NCBI GenBank assembly: GCA_021209875.1
Contig: JAGYVD010000002.1
Span: forward strand, 2,728,001 to 2,792,000
Length of the DNA stretch: 64,000 nucleotides
DNA from: Rosellinia necatrix
Lineage: Eukaryota; Ascomycota; Sordariomycetes; Xylariales; Xylariaceae
Reading direction: 5' to 3'
Under the pieces are notes generated by a model that saw only the letters and a list, made by a program, of their open reading frames with translations, was not told the DNA's origin and made no database searches. Below are positions 22,805 to 34,969 of this stretch, in pieces (position 1 is the first letter of the stretch; every line of letters starts with the position of its first letter). A program made the position numbers and the translations under genes.

Positions 22805-23675
22805 ACGGACGGGGCCGGCGGTCACCAATCGCAACAACCATCCCTGGAAACGTACCCTGAACGAAGGCAATGGATTCAAGCTCTCTATATCTCTGTAGTA
22901 TAATTTAGAATGGGCAGACCGGAAGGTTGGTAGTCGGATGGAGTAATCAGGACTGTTCCATTATCGCGTACGTCCGCATATCTGAACATGTTTCATTCAC
23001 GCAGTCATTCAGCATGTCCATTGCACACCAGCTTTGCTATCTCCCCCCAAAAATTGAATAGATGGTAGTATCGTACGAAGGCTCTTAGCCTCGGGATACT
23101 AAATATACTAAGTACATGATTCCTCGTGTTTCGCTTGGAGCCAAGGCAAAGGGTATAATGAGATTAAAAGTACTCAGTGTCTGACCGACGCCCATAGTCA
23201 TACATGATATCGAGACCATGCGAGACTGTAGTTCTCTTTACACTTTCCTCATATATCTATTCAAAACACAAACTTAGATTATTACTTACCCGAGGAGAGA
23301 TGTGTAGTTTTTTTTGGGGGGTAAGTGGAGGTTGTTTTTCATTTACTAAGAGGGAGGGTGTGCTAGGCCGTCTATTTGGAACCCCGTCAAAAACCCAGCC
23401 TGGTTCAATCTAATTTCGCCGTTAGGTGACACTCCGTCTCTACCTTCGTAAAGCTAAAAGTGCGCCCTTCTATTGTCGTTTTTATATCCCTACTTTCGCC
23501 GCTTTAAAGTGAAACCAAGGCTGGAAGGGAAGCACACCTGGTGAGGTGTTTTTTATCCCAACACATTTTTCGGTTTCCCCCTTCCCTAGGTGATCTTTAC
23601 AAGCTCCGATCCGTCTATCCCTTCTGTTTATTCTTCTCCTTTGGATCCCTTGAATTTATTTCTTCATTTTCTTTG
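22805..23675. other. Convergent 3' intergenic region (PDH E1 alpha / prephenate dehydratase)
   Basis: Stop-to-stop spacing of about 870 bp between two genes that point at each other. No recognisable gene. It should hold both 3' UTRs; no polyadenylation site was assigned. Confidence 0.5.
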
Positions 23676-25139
23676 TTATTCCACGGTCGCCCGCATGTTC
23701 TCCCAGCTACCGAGCCACCGCGAGGTCCTGGCGACGGCGGCGACGTCATTCAGCACGGCGGCGACGCGGCCCCGCGGGTCTCGGAACCGGTGGCCCTCGA
23801 ACTCAACGAAGAAGATGTATTCGAAGGCGACGGCGCCGGCAAGGCTGGGGCGGCTGTTGATGCTCGTGAGATTCAGACCGCCGCGACGGAAACACGACAG
23901 GACGTCGGCGAGGGCGCCTGGGCTGCGGTGCGGCACGGTAAAGGAAAGGAGAGATTTGGTGCTGGATAGAAGGCGGGCCTCGCTGTCTCCCCCGGTCTCC
24001 GGCTCCGGCTCCGGCTCCGGTTCCGTTCCCGTCTTCGGCGCGTGATGGTGGTGTTGGGCCCTTCCGCCCTTCCGTAGCACGAAGAAGCGTGTCGTGTTGT
24101 CTTCGCGGTCTTCGATGTTACGCGCGAGCACGTCGAGCCCCATCAGCTCGGCGGCGACAGCAGAGCTGATAGCGGCGCTCTCGCCCGTCGGGTCCGTGAG
24201 CGCGAGCTCGGCCGCCCGGCTCGTGCTGCTCACGTCGACCGTCTCGACCCCGCGCAGCCAGGACGCCAGGAAGGCCGCGCACTGCCCGAAGGCCTGCGGG
24301 TGGCTATATACGCGGCGCACGTGCGTCAGTGGCTGCAGCGGCCGAGACCGCGCCGCCGCTGGGTGCGGGTGCTGCGCCGTCGGCGTTCGTTGCCCGCTCG
24401 TGCTGCCTGCCTCCCTATCCGCCGCCGTCGCCGCTGCTATCGCCGTGGGGTTCGCGGTGGCGGCGGTAGCGGTCGACGATAGTAGTGGCGGCTGGCGCGG
24501 TGGTGCGATGTGGCCGAGCAAGCAATGATGCACGTCCAGGTAGATCTCCTGGCACACGTTAAGATCCCCGTATTCGCCCGACCTGTCCGCGAAGTAGTCT
24601 AACGTGAATACGACGGACCCGTTCGTCGAGTTTTCAAACGGCACGACACCGTAGGTGGCGACGCCTGATTGTGTTGTATCGAAGATGTCTTTCTTAAACA
24701 CATTAGCCAGAAGATAGGTACCGGGGCGGCAAGATAGCCAAGGTAGATTATATAAGGTAGGGAAGGTAGGCAAGATAATTAGGTAGGTAGGTAAGTTGGT
24801 GGGTAGTTGTTATGTAAGTAGGTGTAATCCCGAGTTAGCGAGATGTAAAAAACGGCCTTGCGATTCACACACCCTTAATCGTGCTCACGGGCATCAAGTC
24901 GAATTGGCTGGCGGGAAAGGTCTCCATCGTGGCCTATGCGGGTCATGAACGAGAACCAGTCAGCAGCAGCAGCAATGAAACGAGGCAATTCCAAGCTAGA
25001 GCTCGGAGAAATGCGTAGAAACTCATGAGTCGCCATCATCCGATCGTACCTGATGTGTATATGACGATATCGGTCCCAAGAAACAGACCACGGGCTTGGG
25101 GCCTGCACTTCCCGGGCTGGCCTGCTCAGCTGTCTCCAT
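23676..25139 (-). CDS. pha2: Prephenate dehydratase with C-terminal ACT domain
   Basis: Three minus-strand exons, 25139-25050, 24933-24873 and 24688-23676, give 387 aa. Exon 1 is only 30 codons and carries FLGPISSYTHQ, the N-terminal dehydratase motif. Exon 2 continues ATMETFPASQFDLMPVSTIK. Exon 3 carries DIFDTTQSGVATYGVVPFEN and then STNGSV, LDVHHCLLG, and the catalytic NTTRF near residue 248. An ACT domain follows (SPGALADVLSCFRRGG, then LTSINSRPS), where phenylalanine binds in this family. The enzyme converts prephenate to phenylpyruvate in phenylalanine synthesis. An Ala/Thr/Pro-rich insert (about 24360-24520) and an EPEPEPEPE run are lineage-specific. Intron 2 (184 nt) contains TACC repeats and is the least certain boundary, but it restores the family motif exactly. 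Confidence 0.92.
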
Positions 25140-26656
25140 TGCAGCAAACCAGTGTGTTCTGGATTGTTCGCCACAGTAGCGAATGACCTCTATAAACCAA
25201 CCCGAAAAGCCCTAAACGGGACAGGTTGGCCTTCTATTGGGGATGAAACGAAACAGCGGCGGGCGTAGCCAACCAAGCCTCTTCTTCCGATGGTGGCCTT
25301 GAAGGTATATTTCCGTACTAGACTGGTACAGGACGGTTGAACAAAGTGATGCTTCAAGTCATGGTGGGTAGAGGTCTGGTGAGTCCGAGTCCGACTTGGC
25401 CGAGGCGACTCTGTGTGTAAGTAGTGGTCACATTAGCGTGCTTGCCTATATATCTTGCGCCAAGTATGAGGTCAGGCCGCATCAGCGCAAATTTCATAGC
25501 GATATTCGGTGCTGTCCCGCGCGGACCCACTCGCGGGGTCCATTGGTTGCCTCGGTGCCGAAGAGCGAACCTAAGCACTGGGACCTACGGTTACGTATAG
25601 ATACTTAGGCACTTATTGATTTCGGTAGCTTTTATTTGCCCCAGATTCCTGTTAGGTATCAGAAGCGCGGAAATTTTTTCCTTTTTTTAAAAAAAAAAAA
25701 AAGGAAAAAAAGGAAAAGAGGGAAATACTACGCGCGAAACCTACATGCCTCGATACTGCATGGCATTGGGTTTGAATGTCCCCAAGGGCATACATATATA
25801 TATATAGGAGGGCTCGATTTCATGATCAAAGAGACGTGCACACCCAAAACACTCAACTATCCAAAAGCTTATCAAGGCTACTATCGAAGCTGCCACAAGT
25901 AAAGAGCGACGCAATGTATTGTATTTCAATTTAGCCTGAAGGAATGGTATAAGCAATGTCTCTCCCACGACATCACGGTGCTGCTATTGGTATAGCCCTG
26001 ACTAGTAGCCGTCAAAGGGCGCAAAACCTCAGCCAAAAGCGGAAAACTACATGTAAGGAGCACTGTGGGGCCTTTTCAATAGCGTTGCCCTCGGGATAAC
26101 TAACGGAGGTCCAGACTAACGAAACACGGCCGCTTCATCCGGACGCCCTTGAGCTCCTCGGTAGTATCTAAGCTACTAGTTAGCCACCAGTGGGCGTAGG
26201 CGGTTCATTGGTGGTCAACAAACCTCCATTTGTCCCGATGAAACTCAAGCCGTCATCATAAACCGAAGCGGACTGGGCGTCGCAACCTGCCGAGCCGTGT
26301 GCTCCGAATTCGCTGGCCCCGTCTTTTGGAGTCGCCTTCGAGCATACGACGCGCTCATTGCTCTCGGCGCTGGGCCTGCTTTTGCCTCCCCGGCGGGTTC
26401 TTGCGGCAAGGTACGCTTCGCTTCCTCTGCAGATGTCTGCGTAAATGTGACTACTTGAGACCGTCCCTCGTTGCATACGAGAGACTCGTCAAACTATCCG
26501 ACATCGGTCAGTGATGGGGAATTCTTTAGAGGAAGCGGGCACAGGCCACACCCGGTGAGGAAGCAAGAACAATCAACCTGGACAGGTGTCCCGGAAGTAA
26601 ACAGAATGGCTTCAAGTAGCCCGGAATTTCTAAAACTCAGGGCGTTCACTGACCTG
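25140..26656. other. Intergenic region between prephenate dehydratase and eRF1 genes
   Basis: Promoter of the dehydratase gene on the left, 3' flank of the eRF1 gene on the right. No recognisable gene. A T6CCT7 / A14GGA7 inverted repeat lies at 25674-25711. Confidence 0.5.
25674..25711. repeat. T-rich/A-rich inverted repeat
   Basis: Left arm T6-CC-T7 (25674-25688) and right arm A7-GG-A6 (within 25696-25710) are perfect complements of 15 nt, separated by seven As. It is likely replication-slippage sequence, possibly able to form a hairpin. Confidence 0.7.
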
Positions 26657-28298
26657 TCAATCGTCATAGTAGTCGTCATCGTCATCTACTTCAGCTAATT
26701 GCTCGAAGTTTACCTTGTAGCGCAAAATTCCACCAATACCGCCAAAGCCTTTGACGAACTGGTTGCCCTCGGTCGATCTGTCCGACACAAACTCGAGGTT
26801 TGTACCGAAGTCCTTGTAATGTTCTGCGATCCACTCGAGGAAAGAGTCTTGAGAGATGACTTCCATTTCTTGACCTGTCTCCTTGTCCATGAAAATGGCG
26901 CGATCGCCACCTTCCTGCAGTTTGGTGAGGTGGAGAACGATCTCAGAACCGGCGCTATCCTTCAAGACCCATCGTGTGATCTCGAGATTTTCAAAGACAA
27001 TAAGGACTTCAACGGCTCCCAGTTCAAGAGCTTTGAGGGTATCTTCAATTCCGTAGCAGACTTTTCCGGTGTCCTGGCTAATCTCCTCAAAGTATTTCCC
27101 GATGAGTTTCTTCTCCTGAATGAATTTGACGTTGCCGAGAGTCTCGGAGGATAACTCTATGGCCTGGTTGAAGCCGTTCTCGCCGCCGTAAGATACATCT
27201 ACGACTTTGATGACCTTGGACTGCAGCCGATTGTCAAACATATCTGAAGCGTTCAGGTCGTTCTTGAAGTCGGCGGATCCGGCAAGAATCAGGCCCACCA
27301 CGTTAGGCTTATCGGCAGTGATGAAATTCTGCACTGCGAGTTCGGCCACCTTGCGGACATAGTTGTGTCGCTTTTCCTCTCGCAGGCGGGCGAAACGGAG
27401 AGCGGACTGCCCACCACGGCCGTGTTTTTTCGGGAGGTCCACAGAAAATTTATGGACAACATCACGGGTATTACCGCTTAGTGTGCCGAAGAGAGCACCA
27501 TTACCATCCATAACAATGAAACCGAACTTCTGGTCCGACTCGAGAAGCTCCGCTAAGGCCTCAGTATGGAACTTATTATCGCAGAGATACAAGGAGGTGT
27601 TGATGGGCTTGAAGGGCTCGAAATCAATGTTGACCTTTCGCTCTTTGCCCTCCGAGGTTAGGATTTCGCCACAGTAAACAACAAGACCATTGGGAGGGAC
27701 CTTGTTGTATAGCTTAAGTCGTTGTTGGGTCGAAGTGATGGCAGAGAGCACAGACTGCCGGTTCACACGAGATTTGATGTTGGACGCGGTGCCCTGGATG
27801 ACATCTGTTAGCCAACAGATCACGAGAGCAAGTGTCTACTTGGGGGAGGCGACGACGACGGCGCCAGACGGAACTAAATAGTGTAGAAGCATACGTATTC
27901 TTCGGCTAACATCTTGGAGAGTCGTGAAATCTGGTCCTTGGGGGCTGGCGATCTTGATTTAGTAACGATGGTTGACAGGAGAGAGAGAGAGAGCGGGGGA
28001 GGGGTAAAATGCATACGGATGATGAGAGAAATCATGCTGGTTCCGTTGCCCCGTGCGGCCTCGAGGCGCTTGATCAGCTTTTTAACCTTCCATATCTCGA
28101 TCTGTTGATAGCATTCTGCATTAGTCCAGGCTTTGGGTAGGCGGTTGGAAGGCGGCTGAAAGGCGAAGGACAAAGGCGAGCGGGAGGACTCGAGCATCCC
28201 GCCACCACGGCAGCCGACCAGAGGCAGCGGATGCGGGCGGCTTGTGTGCCAAACACTCTTACATTCTTCTCAGCCTCGGTCGCTGCGGCGTCACTCAT
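26657..28298 (-). CDS. sup45: Eukaryotic peptide chain release factor 1 (eRF1)
   Basis: Four exons, 28298-28263, 28101-28017, 27944-27895 and 27793-26657, give 435 aa, the usual length. The first exon encodes only [12 protein letters not shown]. All three introns (161, 72 and 101 nt) keep frame and join conserved text: [43 protein letters not shown]. Stop-codon recognition motifs NIKS (residues 62-65) and YLCDNKF (126-132) and the peptide-hydrolysis GGQ (184-186) are all present. The acidic tail DDDDDYYDD is typical. With eRF3 it recognises all three stop codons in the ribosomal A site and releases the peptide. Nothing is missing. Confidence 0.98.
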
Positions 28299-28953
28299 CT
28301 TGAGGTTCTCTCGGGGAACGAGCGAGGCGTTTAGGCGTTGTCGTATCCGAGGGGTTGTTCGACAGATGGTGCGTTCTCTCGAGGCGCTATATCGAGGGTG
28401 GGTTGTGTGTGGGAAAACCTTTTGCGCGACCAGGCAAGAAGAGCAGAAAAGGGCCAACACCGCACAGCGGCCCGGCCAGCTACGTAACGTAGTTGGTTAC
28501 AGCGCACGCTGAGTGGGCTGTGGGGTCGTAGGCTCAAGGTTGGAACCACACTGTCCACTGCGGGCACAAACAAAACTCGGTGGGGTGGGGCAGCCGTCAG
28601 GTACGGGGCATCCAACCTGAGATACAAAGTACTTTTAGCTCTTATTTTATCCCCTTTGAATTTGTATTTTTATTTTATAGAGTGTGTAGGTACCTCGTAG
28701 GTAGAAACACCTGATCAATCAAAACCAGAGGCGGACACATCACTAATGCAAGCCACAACACCAATATATACCTACGTGGCTCAAGGTGGGAGCGAGACCT
28801 ATCCTTGCGTCGTTTCCTTGCGCAAGAAAACGGACACAAGCTTTTATTATTTCTTGTCTATAATTTGGTTGGTATGTACTTGGAGTTTGCTGCCACTACT
28901 GCTGCGGTGCCTGGGGTACATACCTTACCTAGGTAGGTAGTCTTGCCTGTCTA

Positions 28954-28979
28954 TACCTACCTACCTACCTACCTACCTA

Positions 28980-29034
<55 letters not shown>
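28954..29034. repeat. (ACCT)n followed by (CTA)n microsatellite
   Basis: About six ACCT units run into about 18 CTA trinucleotides, then into a TAGG palindrome. Confidence 0.93.
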
Positions 29035-30606
29035 GGTAGGTACCTCCTTCGTATCTGCCTGCCTATGTGAGTAATGGTAACCGGACGTAACTATTATCTG
29101 CATTCTGTGCATTGCAACAGGAATTTTAAAGAGGTCTTATCGGCAGGTACCTTGCCGCCTTAGGATACCTATACCTAGGTAGGTACTTACGTTAAGCTAC
29201 CTAGGTAAAGGTACCTACCTACCTACCTGGGGGTAACTAAGTAACTATCATGTCCACTGTGTGGCGCGAGCTTTTTCTCTGATAAGTTTTATAACTACCT
29301 AGGTACCTATTATATATCAGGTACAAAGTATCTACTTAACCATCTACTTTTATTCTTGTCTATCCACAGCTGCCAACTGCTAGCACTCGGCGAACCTGTC
29401 TCTCCAACCCGCTAGCCACATTCTCCGCATAGATCCGCAATCCGATTCAGAAACAAACCACACCTCATTAAACCAGCATCGCCATCGTTACCACCCACAA
29501 CATCACTTGCCAGACGAGACACAACCACACCCGGTCTCCTAACCCCAGCTCAACAGAAGCTGGAGGATTCATGCTTTGATCTACGGTGAGAATATGGAGC
29601 TCATGTGTGCGTACTGCGGCGGCACAGCCCTTGTCTTATACCCGGCTGTGCAGTACGTCAGCTCTCTCACCCTTAGAATGCCAAAGCAGTCGTATGTTGG
29701 CTCAATCGGTCCCTGTTGAGACCCGTTGACAACGTTGACTGTGGTGCGTGAATAGGTGGTGGGTAAAGCTGAGACGGACAATGGTTCCTTTGGATACGAC
29801 GGTCTACGGCATAGCTAGGTATAGCCAAAAGACAGGGGCCGTCAATCCGGTCTTGGTCAGTTCAGCAAACCATCTCTTCTCGGCATTACTGAAGACCACC
29901 AGCCGAAAGCAATTCAACATGTTTTAGATGGCGGAGTGCGTCAATGGGCCTCGATCGGGCATACATAGACACGCTAGTGATGATGATATGCTACTCAAGG
30001 GAGTGGTTTTGACAGCTAACATTGCGCCAATAGTGGCCCACAAACAAGGTGTGCATCTCCGAGATCAGAAACTTCCCACGCAGCGAAGTACCGGGATGCA
30101 TCGGTTCCCATTTTGTGCACCACCAGAAAATACTTTACTATGGGGGGCTGCCGCACACTCTGACAACACTCCTGGGGAAATTTGCAAGTTCAACGCCGTC
30201 CCAGGACAACTGTTATCCCCCCACTGCCCATGAGGACCGTAAACGTGGCGTTTCCATGCTACTGGAGTTGCTAGGTAGTCTTCCTTGCGGCTCGCTGAGG
30301 TTTCCTGGTGGACCAAAATATGTGGTCCTCCTAAGCCAAACCCTTTGAATGCGGCATATGAGGGGTTGGCGATAGCCTCAAATCGGAAATTCGGGGCATT
30401 CTAAACCTCATGGGTAAAGGAATGCCGTTGCTCCAAGTTGTGGGTCTTGGCTCTTCTACGTAAGGGATATCATTGCTTCGAACTAGAGGCAAAACCCTAT
30501 TTTTACGTCAGCCAGTCCATGACCCGGAAAAATCGTTCTGAAGCAAGGTAAAGAGGGAGCCCGAATATGTCTTATTTTGGTACATCTTACTCCGTGATTC
30601 ATCTAG

Positions 30607-30619
30607 GTGGTGGTGGTGG

Positions 30620-30662
<43 letters not shown>

Positions 30663-30690
30663 ACTGCTGCTGCTGGTGCTGCTGCTGCTG
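30607..30690. repeat. GGT/GTT/GCT trinucleotide tract
   Basis: About 28 trinucleotides grading from GGT through GTT to GCT. One frame reads poly-Val/Leu, but no gene structure supports translation. Confidence 0.9.
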
Positions 30691-31543
30691 CGTCAGGGGC
30701 GGCCGGCAACCCGCTCTTGGGCAGCGGCTGGCGATGTGGCTAGTCCGCCAAAAACATACTTCGAGGCGGATCAGATTGGCTGGGTTGTCGAACCATCTCG
30801 CCGATCACCACTACAGGTGGCTCAGCACCCTGCACTGAAAGGGATGCGTTGTCCCGTTCAGGCTCGGAAGCTGTGCGACGTTAAAAAGCCCTATGTGAGC
30901 TGCTATTCCCTGTGGTCAGCGAAGCGGTTTTTTCCCCGGCGGCCCTTGTCGTTTGTGGGCTCTTGTAAAAACGTGAAGAGTTGGCAGGGTTGATGACGGA
31001 AGGCCATCTAGGGTTGGGCTACGGCGATGGACAAGAGGATAAAGGACGGGGTTTTAGGGCACGAGCAGACCAGCTGCAGTAGACACGTCGGACCGTATTG
31101 GCGAGATACGATATATCCTACCTAAGTAGCGTAAAGGAAATGGCTTGGCCTATCAGATCTGCCGCTCCCTGGTCTGGTCGATGTTGCGGCTCAAGCTCCT
31201 CGGTCAATTTTAGCGTGGGTTCCAAATTTGCGAGCTCTTTGACCTCTACTTCTTCTTCCACCTCCACATTCCCACAGCCTGCATTCCAACCCAGCGCGCA
31301 TCCACCCTACATCCTCATCTACATCCACATTTCACCTATCTACTCATCCGTCGCCTGTTCGTCTGTCTGCCTGCCTGCCCGTGATCGCCGGCATTCGCTC
31401 CTCGATTCCGACCTGCGGTACTCTTCCCCCGCACTCGGCAACGTAATTAGTCACGCCCGACCAACTAAAAAATACAATAAAAATAAAAAGAGAAAAGCGA
31501 AAGGAAGAAAGAAGAAGGAAGAAGGAAGAAGGAAGAGAATAAA

Positions 31544-33585
31544 ATGGCCGACGATGACTCCAGCGAGCTCTCCTCGGTGTCTTCCCTCTCCTCGGCTCCC
31601 TCCGAGGATGACGGCGAGGTTCAGCTAAAGCGTGAGAAGGGAATCCTCAAGTTCTTCCATAAGCTGCCCAGAGGCACCAAGCCCGTTGTCGAGCCCGAGC
31701 GCACGCCGTCACCACCAGCGCGAAAGAGATCCCCTTCACCGCCCCACGATTACGTTCTAGCCGACAACCCAGACATTGCCGTGAGAAAGCCCCGTGTTTG
31801 TCGCGTAGAAAACGCGAACGGTCGCGTCGTTCCGGGACTGACTCCTTGCTAGTTCATTGTTATGTTCCGAAGCCGGTTCAACGACGCCCTGCCCAAATCC
31901 CTAGCCAATTTTGGCCCCCAAGAACTCGAGCGCGATGTTACGGAGTCTACACCCGGAGAACGCGTAGAGCACTTTTTATGTGCTGTTCTGGGCCTTCTCT
32001 TGAACCGCAAACAAGACGTCAAGTATGAAGCAGCACTTCTCTTTCTACCAATGGTTTTGCGTAGAGATGCTCACATCTAGTCACTACAGGCCCGGACACT
32101 ACAATCGAGCCCTTGAGGATGCCATCTCCTCCCATAAGAGCCAATGGGCGCGGGATTGGGAGGATAAAAGCCCGCTCTCCGGCGGCAAGAATTTTACAAC
32201 TATGACCCCCACCGAACGCGTATGTGCACACGTTCGCCTCGCCTCGTTGTCTCCTTGCCATAGTTGATCTGGACTTGAGCTGACCCCATCCGCGGCGATA
32301 GTTGACGCTTCTTCGAACTCTCGTGCTTTGGACGTTGTCATCCTCCGAGATTGTCAAAGGAATCATCAACCAGTCCTACAAGCAGAACCGGCACGAAGAC
32401 GACCTTAACCAGCCTCTTTCCGTGCAGCCCTGGGGGTCCGACAGCGATAGACGACGATATTTTCTAGTCGAGGGTCTCGATGACACCCATTTCCGAGTAT
32501 ATCGCGAGAGCAATCCAGCTGGCTTCAACCGGACATGGTGGAGCATTGCCGGCAGCATCGAGGAGCTCAATGCTCTATGTAATAAGCTGCAAGTCGCAGA
32601 TGGTGGGCCAAGGGCCAGGAAGCTTGCCCAGAAGGTGCAGGCGGCGATTCCTCGGTTTGAAGCTACGGAGGAGAAGCGCAAGCGACGCGAGTACCGCCTC
32701 ATGCGCAAGGAGCAGTTTAAGCGGCCCGAACCGGGCTTTTCCATGTACGAGGGCCGAACGAGAGGGAAAAGGATGAAATATACATACTCCGACGACGAGG
32801 ATTTCTACTCTGATTCGACGACCCGCCGGTCCACGCGGAACACAGGCACCCATACCCCAGCCGAGCCAACAGGTCCGGTCACCACGGCTAGTGGGCGACA
32901 GATCAAGGCGCCATCTCGCATGACAGTCGATGCGTCCAGCAAAATTGTGACGACAAGCCCAACCCAGGAAGCTGAAGGTACCCCGTCGAAGGAGGCATCG
33001 ACGGGCCCTAGCGGAAGGCCGCGGAGGTCGGCAGCTGTCAACCATGGCACAAATGGCTGGGTGCACTCGAAAAAGAACGGATCCCGCTCTACGGACGATG
33101 AAATGGATGAAGACGAGGATGACAGTGAGCCCGATCTCGGGGATGACGAAGAAGATGATCATGTCCCAGATGCGGAGAGCGAGGAAGAAGACGAATTTGA
33201 CGAAGATGAGGTCATGGTCGACGATGACCTAGACGATAAGGCGAAGAGCATGGTAGTTAAACTTAAATATTCACCAAAAGCCAGCGGGGCCAGCATCGAC
33301 TTGGACGCATATCGGTACGACGGCGGAGGGGCTAAAGGAGGAAGCCAACCCGGCGCAGAAGCGGGAGGCGGGCGCGAGGGTAGCCCGCGTGCCGAAAGGA
33401 GCGAGGAGAGCATCTCTGTGGCAACGGCCGCGAGACAGACCACTCCCAAAGCAACCACCCAAGCCGCGTTGGCCGGAAACCCGGCACTGCACTCTCTGCC
33501 ACCGACATCTCTGGCTTTTAGGGAAAGCCCAGAGAAGACGCAGCAGCAGACGCGGAGGAAATCGGTTGACGTTGTTACGGAGTGA
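31544..33585 (+). CDS. WHIM-domain chromatin-remodelling-type protein
   Basis: Four exons, 31544-31780, 31853-32022, 32090-32219 and 32302-33585, give 606 aa. The introns (72, 67 and 82 nt) rejoin DIA/FIVMFRSRFNDALP, NRKQDV/KPGHYNRALE and TPTER/LTLLRTLVLW. The N-terminus is Ser/acid-rich (MADDDSSELSSVSSLSS). Residues about 80-260 match the DDT/WHIM1-type fold found in ISWI-accessory proteins (WSTF, Itc1, MBD9 families): LTLLRTLVLWTLSSSE, then DDLNQPLSVQPWGSDSDRRR and DDTHFRVYRES. A basic coiled segment (EEKRKRREYRLMRKEQ) and a long acidic tract (33080-33240) follow. Such proteins read nucleosome linker DNA for a remodeller. The ATG has a good context (AAAATGGCC). Which yeast subunit it corresponds to is not decidable here. 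Confidence 0.85.
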
Positions 33586-34214
33586 GATCCGTTTTATTCT
33601 TTTCTCCTCCCAAACAGCTATGGGTCCCTCGACTGTTGGGAGAGTCTTTTCAGCTCGTTCTCGCTCTCTATTTGTGGTCGGCGAGCAGTAGGTCTATGGG
33701 GCATTTTCTTCGGGATGATTATCACGAATTTGATAGACGTGTATGTAGAGCGCGTCCACTACCGATAGAGCTACAGGCATTACATATTGGGGGAGGATAG
33801 ATGAAACAGTACTGCCACCGAATGGACGAGGGGATAAAAAGAGCCGGATCATTACTTGGCAAGGACCAATGGTTTTGCTGCATCACATGTTCTACGATTG
33901 TATTATACAACACATGTATAGGCCGACAATGAGAAGAAAATGGGATGGAGCATAAGTTATACAAGCCACTTGCATGTCGATCAAATACAAAGATTTGTTA
34001 TTGTAGGGTATATGATTTCTTGACACTCGGCGCTTCTGAGGGACCTTTTTTTATTTATTTTTCCAGTAGTCTCTCTGTAGTGATCGGCTCAAGCGTCCAT
34101 TCTATTGACCAGTTCCATGCCTGATCCTTATCAGGTATAGTGACTCCATAGCTGAAAATGTCGTGGCTTGTGTATTTCACGCGTCTAGTCTACTCCGAGG
34201 CGGCCTCCTTAGAA
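33586..34214. other. Convergent 3' intergenic region (WHIM protein / DUF1770 protein)
   Basis: About 630 bp between two stop codons. No gene seen. It presumably holds the two 3' UTRs. Confidence 0.5.
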
Positions 34215-34969
34215 TCACCTCGTCATCGTTCTCGTCCTCGCTGCCACTCGCGGAGCCTTGGCGGACAGGGGCCAGTTGTTCACCTGGTACCACCACCGAC
34301 GAAGACGAGCGCCGACGGAGCTCCCGCTCACCTGCGCGTTCCGGTTCCAGTGCTGCCAGCCGACGATAGCAAGGTTGTAGAGGACGCCCTGGGCCAGGGG
34401 CATCATGATCTGTAACAGCGTGCGTGCGTCAGCCAAACTAGCTAGTCATTCGCTCTCTGAAAGAAAGAAGAAAAAAATTCATAACTAGGTAAACTAGAGC
34501 TTCTCCTCCGTGTTTTCCAACGTATCACGAATGAACATACCTGATCCCGTACCGTGATCCAGGCAATTCGCTCCCACGTCTCAGCGCCGGCGATGCTGTG
34601 CAGGTAGCTCTGCTCGAAGCGGAGGTCGGGCATGGGCGGGAAGGACTGAGCGCCACCGCGGCGGGCAGCTTCGTGCGTACGCATCAGGACGCTCAGCGGG
34701 ATCTCCTCCTCCTCCTCCTCCTCCTCCTCCTCATCATCGTCGTCGTCTATCCCGTCACCGTCATTCTCGAACCGGCGTAGGCGTCTCGGACTCGTCCGGG
34801 GCGGGGACGGCGATGAGGAGGACGAGGACGAGGTGGAAGAAGGGATGTACGCGGGCTTCCTCGCCGAGGCGGCCGTCGACGGGTTCAGGTCATTCCGGGG
34901 CGAGGGCTCGCGATTGATGTGCGCCGTCTGCACCGTCTCCGCGATCTGCGTCGGTATCGAGGAGGACAT
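34215..34969 (-). CDS. DUF1770-family fungal protein
   Basis: Two exons, 34969-34541 and 34409-34215, give 207 aa. The 131-nt intron (GTATGT...TTACAG) joins ITVRDQ/IMMPLAQGVLYNLAIVGWQ in frame. The N-terminus (MSSSIPTQIAETVQTAHINR) is followed by a Ser/Pro tract, Arg-rich RTSPRRLRRFEN and a DDDDDEEEEEEEEEE run. The conserved C-terminal half reads FPPMPDLRFEQSYLHSIAGA, then ITVRDQ and the hydrophobic PLAQGVLYNLAIVGW, ending ARLRRWWYQVNNW. This matches my memory of Pfam DUF1770, a fungal family without known function. The start was chosen for its CACCATGTC context; an in-frame ATG at 35122 would add 51 aa. Confidence 0.8.

Larger units (their letters stand above)
28299..31543. other. Long intergenic region upstream of eRF1 and WHIM-protein genes
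   Basis: 3.2 kb between two divergently transcribed genes. No recognisable gene. It is rich in simple repeats: (ACCT)n at 28954-28978, (CTA)n at 28981-29034, ACCTAGGT palindromes at about 28930-29310, and GTT/GCT trinucleotides at 30607-30690. A C-rich, leader-like stretch (about 29360-29570) is not followed by an obvious gene. The stretch 31466-31543 just before the WHIM start is almost pure purine (AAATAAAAAG...GAAGGAAGAA), probably its 5' leader. Confidence 0.5.

Noticed and set aside
24875..25174. 99-codon minus frame before the dehydratase gene
   Set aside because: It is an out-of-frame shadow of the first two dehydratase exons and intron 1.
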